Source: Iamia sp035575815 (GTDB lineage: Bacteria; Actinomycetota; Acidimicrobiia; Acidimicrobiales; Iamiaceae). Taken from it: a DNA stretch of 11,937 bases. The notes under the pieces are model-generated. The model saw nothing but the letters and a program-made list of their open reading frames with translations. It made no database searches and was not told the DNA's origin. Location: assembly GCF_035575815.1 (NCBI RefSeq), contig NZ_DATLXO010000044.1:1-11937 (forward strand), read 5' to 3'. This document shows, in pieces, positions 1 through 4,227 of this stretch (positions are counted from its first letter, which is position 1; each line of letters begins with the position of its first letter). The position numbers were made by a program, and so were the translations under genes.

Positions 1-380
1 ACCAGGCCCTCGATCCCGGTCTCCTCGTGGGCCTCCCGGCAGGCGGCGGCGAGGAGGTTGCCGTCACCGTCGACGTGGCCGCCGGGCTGGAGCCACCTCC
101 CCAGCTTGCGGTGGTGGAGCAGCAGGGCACCGCGTCGCGCCCCGACGACGACCGCCGAGGCGGTCAGGTGGTCGGGCAGGGTGGCCCGGTCGAACGGGTC
201 AGGCGGAGCATCGCAGAGGGCGAGCACCCGGGGCCGCAACCAGTCGAGCGAGGGGTCGAGGCGGGCGTCGGCCACGAGGGCCCGGGCCCGGCCGCGGTCA
301 CCGGGCCGGGGAACGATCCGGCCGTCACCGGCCGCCAGCACCTCCCAGCGCAGGTCGGGTTCGCCGCTCGGGCGGGTCAC
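1..380 (-). CDS. NUDIX hydrolase (C-terminus cut off by window edge)
   Basis: Hydrolase of the NUDIX superfamily, which cleaves nucleoside diphosphates linked to another moiety; the substrate cannot be told from sequence. The GTG start at 380-378 is preceded by an AAGGAAG ribosome binding site (385-391) at good spacing, and 126 residues are visible before the edge. Residues 1-58 form an extension before the core strand DHLTASAVVV, followed by a basic stretch (LLHHRKLGRWLQPGGH) and the Nudix box GHVDGDG...REAHEETGI. The first Glu of the consensus box (G-x5-E) is Gly here, while the metal-binding REAHEE core is intact. This layout resembles actinobacterial NUDIX proteins of about 150-180 residues (from memory). 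It lies 28 bp downstream of the DNA glycosylase and is probably the last visible gene of the same operon. The family call is firm; a house-cleaning role is inference. Confidence 0.88.
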   Translation of the reverse strand, partial: MTRPSGEPDLRWEVLAAGDGRIVPRPGDRGRARALVADARLDPSLDWLRPRVLALCDAPPDPFDRATLPDHLTASAVVVGARRGALLLHHRKLGRWLQPGGHVDGDGNLLAAACREAHEETGIEGL

Positions 381-384
381 GGGC

Positions 385-391
385 TTCCTTC
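385..391 (-). promoter_or_regulatory. Ribosome binding site of the NUDIX gene
   Basis: AAGGAAG on the minus strand ends 4 nt before the GTG start at 380. It is one of the few clear Shine-Dalgarno sequences in the window and decides this start over an upstream ATG, whose frame reaches a stop at the GTG. Confidence 0.6.
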
Positions 392-408
392 GCGCTCGCC
401 GGGCGTGA

Positions 409-996
409 TCATCGGGGTCGCCCCGAGACGTTGGGGTCCCCGCGGACGTACCAGCGCCACGGCAGGTCCTCGCCCGAGGAGAGGCCGACGCGCGTGCTCG
501 CCGCCGCCGGTGGTGCAACGGCGCCGTCGTCGACGATGGTCAGCCCCCGCTCGGCCTTCACCAGGTCGGTCCCGTCGAAGGAGCCGTCGACGCCGAAGGC
601 TTGGCACAGGCGCGCCGGTCCGGCGGTGAGGTCGCGTTCGCGCCGGGCCCGGGCGCGCGCGGCGCGCATGGCCTCGATCCCGGTCACCGGGGCGACGGCG
701 CGCAGCAGCACCGCGCCGGCCTCCCCCTCGGCGCCGCACACCACGTTGGCGCACCAGTGCAGGCCGTAGGAGAAGTAGACGTAGAGGTGCCCCGCCGGGC
801 CGAACATGGTCGTGGTCCTGGGCGTCCGCCCGCGGAACGCGTGGCTCCCCGGATCGTCGGCGCCACAGTAGGCCTCGACCTCCACGATCCGGCCGCTCCG
901 GCCACCGTGCACGAGGACCGAGCCGATGAGGTCGGGGGCGACCTCCAGCGGGTGGCGGGCGTAGAAGGACCGGGGTCGCCGCCGGCGCCGGGCCAC
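409..996 (-). CDS. 3-methyladenine DNA glycosylase, AAG/MPG family
   Basis: Monofunctional base-excision repair glycosylase that removes alkylated purines such as 3-methyladenine by cutting the N-glycosidic bond; cytosolic, acting on DNA. At 195 residues it has the usual length of bacterial members. It starts with RSFYARHPLEVAPDLIGSVLV and carries the signature RIVEVEAY (residues 36-43). By alignment from memory with human AAG, Glu41 matches the catalytic Glu125, Tyr43 matches Tyr127 and His52 (in DPGSHAF) matches His136. The wedge region FGPAGHLYVYFSYGLHWCANVV and the LLRAVAP strand follow. The GTG start at 996-994 directly abuts the manA stop TAG (999-997) in the same frame. No Shine-Dalgarno is visible, so translation is probably coupled to manA by termination and reinitiation. 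Family and catalytic residues are secure; expression with the sugar-phosphate gene is inferred from spacing. Confidence 0.95.
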   Translation of the reverse strand: MARRRRRPRSFYARHPLEVAPDLIGSVLVHGGRSGRIVEVEAYCGADDPGSHAFRGRTPRTTTMFGPAGHLYVYFSYGLHWCANVVCGAEGEAGAVLLRAVAPVTGIEAMRAARARARRERDLTAGPARLCQAFGVDGSFDGTDLVKAERGLTIVDDGAVAPPAAASTRVGLSSGEDLPWRWYVRGDPNVSGRPR

Positions 997-2175
997 CTAG
1001 GCGCCCGGCGAAACGTCGCCGATCGTGGCCCACCAGACGGTGCCCGGGCCGGTGAGCACACACCCCTCGCGCTCATCCGCGGGGACGAGGGCGGCCCGCC
1101 CGTGGTCGAGGATGGTGCGCTCGCCGCTGGACGCGACCTCGGCCGCGGCGCCGAGGGCGAAGGCCAGGGCCGGGCCGGGGGGCCGCTCGGGCGCCCGCAC
1201 CGGCCCCCCGGCGGGGTCGATGCGGTGCAGGGTGATCTCCGCCACGCCCGGGGCGTAGCGACGGGTGCCGGGGGCCACGTCGTCGCCGGCCAACCGCGCC
1301 GCGTCGGTGCCCGGCGGGGCGAGGAGGGCGACCAGCTCCTCCTCGTCGACGTGCTTCGAGGTCAGGCCGCCCCGCACCACGTTGTCGGATGCGCCCATCA
1401 GCTCGACGCCGGCCCCGTCGAGGTAGGCGTGGGGCACCCCGGCGGGCAGGAACACGCCGTCGCCCGGCTCCAGCCGGTGGAGACGGAGCACGAGGGGCAC
1501 CAGGGCGGTCGGGTCGCCGGGGTGCTGCCGGGCGAGGCGCGACACCCAGCCGAGCGCCGGGTCGCCCTCATCCGCGGCGCTGGAGGCTGCCTGCGCCCAG
1601 ACCGCCCCCTGCTGTTCGGGCGCGGTCACCAGCGCGATCAGGGCGTCGCGGGCGTCGGGCGCGTCGGCGACCAGGCGGGCGAGGTCGGCGACCGCCGGGT
1701 CATCCAGCCCCCGCAGCGCGGCGGCGGCGTCGGCACCGGGTCGGAGCCCGGCCAGCACCCACATGGGCCGCACGGCCACGAGGACCTCGGGCTTGGTGTA
1801 GGCGTCGCGGTAGGAGCGACCGGGGTCGTCACGAGCCCTGCCGCTCGCCTCCTCGCGGGCGAAGCCGGCCTCGGCCTGCTCGGCCGACGGGTGGAGCTGG
1901 ATGCTCAGCGGGGCGCCGATGGCGAGCAGCTTGAGCAGGAACGGGAGCCGGACGCCGAAGCGCTCGACGACCTCGGCGCCCAGGATCGCCTCCGCCTCCT
2001 TCCCCTCCACGGCGTCGAGGGTACGACCGTCGTCGAGGCGCGACGGGGCGGCGGGGTGGGACCCGATCCAGAGCTCGGCCTCGGGGCCCCCGGAGGGCGC
2101 CCTGCCGACCAGGTCGGCGACGCCGTCGGGCGCGCCCCACGGGTAGGCCTGCACGGTGTTGGTGAGGGCGAACAC
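997..2175 (-). CDS. manA: Mannose-6-phosphate isomerase, class I
   Basis: Zinc-dependent interconversion of fructose-6-phosphate and mannose-6-phosphate, supplying mannose for GDP-mannose and glycoconjugates in the cytosol. The 392-residue protein has the type I phosphomannose isomerase layout. The N-terminal motif is NTVQAYPWG. SIQLHPS follows with Gln93 and His95, then KPE with Glu130, and PAGVPHAYL with His248; these are the four expected zinc ligands. After them comes the ELMGASDNVVRGGLTSKHVD motif. A C-terminal beta domain ends the protein. GTG at 2175 is chosen because homologues begin just before the NTxQxYPWG motif. The frame stays open far upstream, but that stretch overlaps the neighbouring gene and shows no homology I recognise. 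There is no Shine-Dalgarno; a TATGCT hexamer lies 9 nt upstream. It lies 41 bp after the SCO6745-family gene and abuts the DNA glycosylase gene. Confidence 0.95.
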   Translation of the reverse strand: MFALTNTVQAYPWGAPDGVADLVGRAPSGGPEAELWIGSHPAAPSRLDDGRTLDAVEGKEAEAILGAEVVERFGVRLPFLLKLLAIGAPLSIQLHPSAEQAEAGFAREEASGRARDDPGRSYRDAYTKPEVLVAVRPMWVLAGLRPGADAAAALRGLDDPAVADLARLVADAPDARDALIALVTAPEQQGAVWAQAASSAADEGDPALGWVSRLARQHPGDPTALVPLVLRLHRLEPGDGVFLPAGVPHAYLDGAGVELMGASDNVVRGGLTSKHVDEEELVALLAPPGTDAARLAGDDVAPGTRRYAPGVAEITLHRIDPAGGPVRAPERPPGPALAFALGAAAEVASSGERTILDHGRAALVPADEREGCVLTGPGTVWWATIGDVSPGA

Positions 2176-2184
2176 GTGGGGGCG

Positions 2185-2190
2185 AGCATA
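2185..2190 (-). promoter_or_regulatory. Possible -10 element for manA
   Basis: TATGCT on the minus strand, matching the actinobacterial TAnnnT pattern, sits 9 nt before the GTG of manA in the 41-bp gap after the preceding gene. No convincing -35 is seen. It could make an internal, nearly leaderless promoter, or be chance. Confidence 0.25.
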
Positions 2191-2216
2191 GAGGGTGCCT
2201 CTCGACCCACCCCGCG

Positions 2217-3077
2217 TCAGAGACGCCCGGGCGGCAACCCGATGGGGCTGGGCTCGGGGATGAGGCCGCTCGCCCTGATGGGGGCGACGACGACCTCGAG
2301 CCGCTCCTCGACCCGTGCCACCACATCCGCTCCGAGCGTGGCCCACGGCCGCAGCGCGGCGCGGTCGGTCGCGTCCTCGACCCGCGCCCGGAGCTCCCGT
2401 CCGGCGGTGGTGGCGGTGCCCGTGCCCGACGCCACCAGGCCCCGTCCGGCCAGGCGGGCGATCGCTGCGTCCCACTCGTCGTCGCTCCACCCCCGGTTCG
2501 GCTGGGTGACGGCTCGGGGCGAGCATCCGGCGGCGGCCGCCAGGACCTGGGCTTCGCAGCCGTCCACGTCGACGGCGACGAGAGCAGCCACGTGGCCGTC
2601 GCCGCGGTGCTCGCGCAGCAGCGTGCAGGCGTGCCACACCGTGGCCCGATCGCCGTCGGGCCAGTCGAGTGCGGTGTGGGCGGCGAACACCGGGCGCCCC
2701 TCCCCCGTCGCGGCGCCGGCGGCCGCCCGGAGGATCGGGGCCAGCTCCCGCTCGGCCGGCAAGGGCCGACCCAGGATCGCGTCGAGGGCGGCCACCGCTC
2801 CCTGCAGGCGAACCCGGCCGGCCTCGGCCGGGGTGATGCGCTCCCACACGTCGGGGATCGCCCGCTCGACCATCCGGGGGTGGAAGTTGTGGAAGGCGGC
2901 GGTGACCACGGGCGCCGGGACGGGTCCGAACGCGGCGGCCCGACCCGCGAAGTACCCGCGCCAGAAACCCGAGACGCCGGCGTCGGTCCAGGCCTGACGG
3001 GCGGCGGGCGAGAAGTAGGTGACGGCGTGGTACGGCTCGAACCGGCTCCAGAGCCGACGGGCGACGGCGGGGTCCAT
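2217..3077 (-). CDS. SCO6745-family (HTH_67-like) protein
   Basis: A 286-residue actinobacterial protein of the family NCBI names after Streptomyces SCO6745, annotated as containing a helix-turn-helix-like region; its biochemical role is not established. Family-typical segments are LWSRFEPYHAVTYFSPAAR near residue 10, GFWRGYFAGRAAAFG near residues 35-50, HNFHPRMVERAIPDVW, and the mid-protein GDGHVAALVAVDVDGCEAQVL. A winged-helix-like C-terminal half follows (WSDDEWDAAIARLAGRGLV, then TTAGRELRARVEDATD). The ATG at 3077-3075 is chosen because homology starts at once and GGGAGG lies about 8 nt upstream; the frame extends to 3185 but that part looks non-coding. It is the first gene of the leftward operon with manA and is divergent from ohr. 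No membrane segments or signal peptide are present. A DNA-binding role is only suggested by the fold. Confidence 0.82.
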   Translation of the reverse strand: MDPAVARRLWSRFEPYHAVTYFSPAARQAWTDAGVSGFWRGYFAGRAAAFGPVPAPVVTAAFHNFHPRMVERAIPDVWERITPAEAGRVRLQGAVAALDAILGRPLPAERELAPILRAAAGAATGEGRPVFAAHTALDWPDGDRATVWHACTLLREHRGDGHVAALVAVDVDGCEAQVLAAAAGCSPRAVTQPNRGWSDDEWDAAIARLAGRGLVASGTGTATTAGRELRARVEDATDRAALRPWATLGADVVARVEERLEVVVAPIRASGLIPEPSPIGLPPGRL

Positions 3078-3106
3078 GGCCTCAGCCTCCCCGTCGCGAT
3101 GGTCCT

Positions 3107-3126
3107 CGGTCGAGCCCGCTCGACCG
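3107..3126. promoter_or_regulatory. Perfect 8-bp inverted repeat, candidate operator
   Basis: CGGTCGAG, 4-nt spacer CCCG, CTCGACCG. It lies 29 bp upstream of the SCO6745-family start and 109 bp upstream of ohr in the 158-bp divergent spacer. This is the size and place of a dimeric regulator site for the leftward operon, but no cognate regulator is visible and GC-rich DNA makes such repeats by chance. Confidence 0.35.
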
Positions 3127-3136
3127 CCGCACCGGC

Positions 3137-3160
3137 CGGGCGCGGCGCGCTCGGCGCCCG
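3137..3160. repeat. 7-bp inverted repeat in the divergent spacer
   Basis: CGGGCGC (3137-3143) and GCGCCCG (3154-3160) are separated by 10 nt. The arms are pure G and C, so this is weak evidence of a real site. It may form a hairpin in the ohr leader. Confidence 0.2.
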
Positions 3161-3162
3161 AG

Positions 3163-3179
3163 TCGGACCACCTCGGACC
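3163..3179 (+). repeat. Two direct TCGGACC repeats with 10-bp period
   Basis: TCGGACC occurs at 3163-3169 and 3173-3179, starts exactly one helical turn apart, about 55-70 bp before the ohr start. That is where a promoter or activator site for ohr would be expected. The function is inferred only from position. Confidence 0.25.
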
Positions 3180-3235
3180 GGGCACACTCGATGCGACGCG
3201 ACCGACCGACGGTCGCCGACCGAGGGAGACCCGCC

Positions 3236-3652
3236 ATGAAGGTGCTCTACACCGCCACCGCCACCGCCACCGGGGACGGCCGCAACGGCCACGCCACCAC
3301 CGAGGACGGCCTGCTCGAGGTTGACCTCAAGGTCCCCTCCGAGATGGGTGGGCCCGGCGGTGCGACCAACCCGGAGCAGCTCTTTGCCATCGGGTACGCG
3401 GCGTGCTTCCACTCCGCTCTGAAGGTCGTCGCCGGCGACGACAAGACCACCGTGGAGGGCAGCGAGGTCTCCGCCAGCGTCGGGATCGGGGCGACCGAGT
3501 CCGGCGGGTTCGGCCTCACCGTCGAGCTTGACGTGAGCCTCCCGGCGCTCGAGGGGGACGCGGCCGATGCCCTGGTGGCCCGCGCCCACGAGGTGTGCCC
3601 GTACTCCAACGCCACCCGCGGCAACATCGAGGTCAACCTCCGCGTCGCCTGA
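3236..3652 (+). CDS. ohr: Organic hydroperoxide reductase, Ohr subfamily of OsmC/Ohr
   Basis: Thiol-dependent peroxidase that reduces organic hydroperoxides in the cytosol; in studied members it is recycled by lipoylated proteins. The 138-residue length is typical. It begins KVLYTATATATGDGRNG, then LLEVDLKVPSEMGGPGG and the hallmark TNPEQLFAIGYAACF with the peroxidatic Cys57. The second Cys121 lies in EVCPYSNATRGNIEV, as expected for Ohr rather than OsmC. Arg16 and Glu47 are candidates for the active-site Arg/Glu network. ATG 3236 is chosen because homologues begin here and GAGGGAG lies 7 nt upstream; the frame is open to 3191 but without family sequence. It is divergent from the SCO6745-family gene. 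No OhrR (MarR-type) regulator lies beside it, which is a common partner in other genomes. The PH-domain gene follows after 40 bp. Confidence 0.95.
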   Translation: MKVLYTATATATGDGRNGHATTEDGLLEVDLKVPSEMGGPGGATNPEQLFAIGYAACFHSALKVVAGDDKTTVEGSEVSASVGIGATESGGFGLTVELDVSLPALEGDAADALVARAHEVCPYSNATRGNIEVNLRVA

Positions 3653-3680
3653 CCGGGCGGTTGGGCGACGCTCCTCCTGC

Positions 3681-3686
3681 CAGACT
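3681..3686 (+). promoter_or_regulatory. Possible -10 element for a leaderless PH-domain transcript
   Basis: CAGACT lies 6 nt before the GTG at 3693. It matches TAnnnT except for the first base. There is no Shine-Dalgarno and no convincing -35. Confidence 0.22.
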
Positions 3687-3692
3687 CCGGCC

Positions 3693-4130
3693 GTGAGCCC
3701 CCGCACCTACCGCAACGTGGCGCTCGTGGCCTTCTGCGGAGCAGCGGGATGTGCGTTCCTGGTGCTCTTCGTGCTGCTCCTGGTGGCCGACCCGGGCCGG
3801 TCGCCGAGCGGTGGGTCGGCCACCGAGCTCTACCTCATCGGCCTCGGGCTCGGCGCCGTGCTGTTGCGGGGCGCCCGGATCCGGGTGCGTCTCGACGATG
3901 GCGGGGTCACCGTCTATTCGCTGTTGCGCACCCACCGGGTGCCGTGGGATCAGGTGGTGGGTGCCGTGGCGGACAGCCGGGGTCTGGTGGTGCTGCGGGC
4001 CGAGGGGCGCGCCGTGCTGGTCCAGAGCCTCGGTCAGACGGCCCTGGCCTCGCGACTGCGTCCCGCGGCCCAGGGCGACGCCATCGCCGAGGCCATCGAC
4101 GACGCGGCCGCCGCGGCCCGCACCCCCTGA
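3693..4130 (+). CDS. Small PH-domain membrane protein
   Basis: A 145-residue protein of the type annotated in actinobacteria as PH domain-containing (bacterial PH-like). The function is unknown. Residues 8-32 (rich in V, L, F, A and G) form the first membrane helix, and a second covers about 46-60. Then comes a beta-rich module: RIRVRLDDGGVTVYSLLRTH, followed by VPWDQVVGAVADSRGLVVLRAEGR, where PWDQV is the element typical of these PH-like domains. A C-terminal helix rich in Ala and Asp ends the protein. GTG at 3693 is chosen because the hydrophobic helix starts a few residues later and the open region before it overlaps ohr. No ribosome binding site is apparent. It lies 40 bp after ohr with no terminator between, so co-transcription is possible. 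Role unknown; the PH assignment rests on overall layout. Confidence 0.75.
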   Translation: MSPRTYRNVALVAFCGAAGCAFLVLFVLLLVADPGRSPSGGSATELYLIGLGLGAVLLRGARIRVRLDDGGVTVYSLLRTHRVPWDQVVGAVADSRGLVVLRAEGRAVLVQSLGQTALASRLRPAAQGDAIAEAIDDAAAAARTP

Positions 4131-4139
4131 CGTCGTCTG

Positions 4140-4156
4140 GACCCCGCGCCGGGGTC
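4140..4156 (+). terminator. GC-rich hairpin after the PH-domain gene
   Basis: GACCCCG, loop CGC, CGGGGTC: a perfect 7-bp stem beginning 10 nt after the stop codon. No T-tract follows, as is common for actinobacterial terminators. It is also nested inside a larger pairing (4131-4198), so it may serve another purpose. Confidence 0.45.
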
Positions 4157-4183
4157 AGCGCAGGACGCCGTCGCCCTGCGCTG
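4156..4183 (+). repeat. 9-bp inverted repeat (second hairpin in spacer)
   Basis: CAGCGCAGG (4156-4164) pairs perfectly with CCTGCGCTG (4175-4183) across a 10-nt loop. It begins at the last base of the preceding hairpin. Together with the outer arms CGTCGTC (4131-4137) and GACGACG (4192-4198) it can form a three-way junction filling most of the 97-bp spacer. Confidence 0.5.
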
Positions 4184-4214
4184 CCCTCCGCGACGACGGC
4201 CCCCTCCGGCTCCG

Positions 4215-4220
4215 TACCAT
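4215..4220 (+). promoter_or_regulatory. -10 element for a leaderless helicase transcript
   Basis: TACCAT matches the actinobacterial TAnnnT -10 and ends 7 nt before the GTG at 4228, the spacing at which transcription would begin on the start codon. No Shine-Dalgarno is present. A -35 with 17-bp spacing would fall at 4192-4197 (GACGAC), a weak match that lies inside the right arm of the outer stem. Confidence 0.5.
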
Positions 4221-4227
4221 CGACGCC

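Noticed and set aside
2176..2847. N-terminal extension of manA
   Set aside because: The frame is open but overlaps the SCO6745-family gene entirely; the added residues are Arg/Gly-rich and manA homology begins at the GTG at 2175.
601..2997. Very long open frame on the plus strand opposite manA and the DNA glycosylase
   Set aside because: It is antisense to two clearly homologous genes and its translation is low-complexity Gly/Arg/Ala/Pro sequence with no recognisable domain, as expected in high-GC DNA where stops are rare.
4131..4198. tRNA gene suggested by a 7-bp closing stem with inner hairpins
   Set aside because: Only two inner arms are present, there is no T-loop GTTCRA sequence, and the arm lengths do not fit a tRNA.
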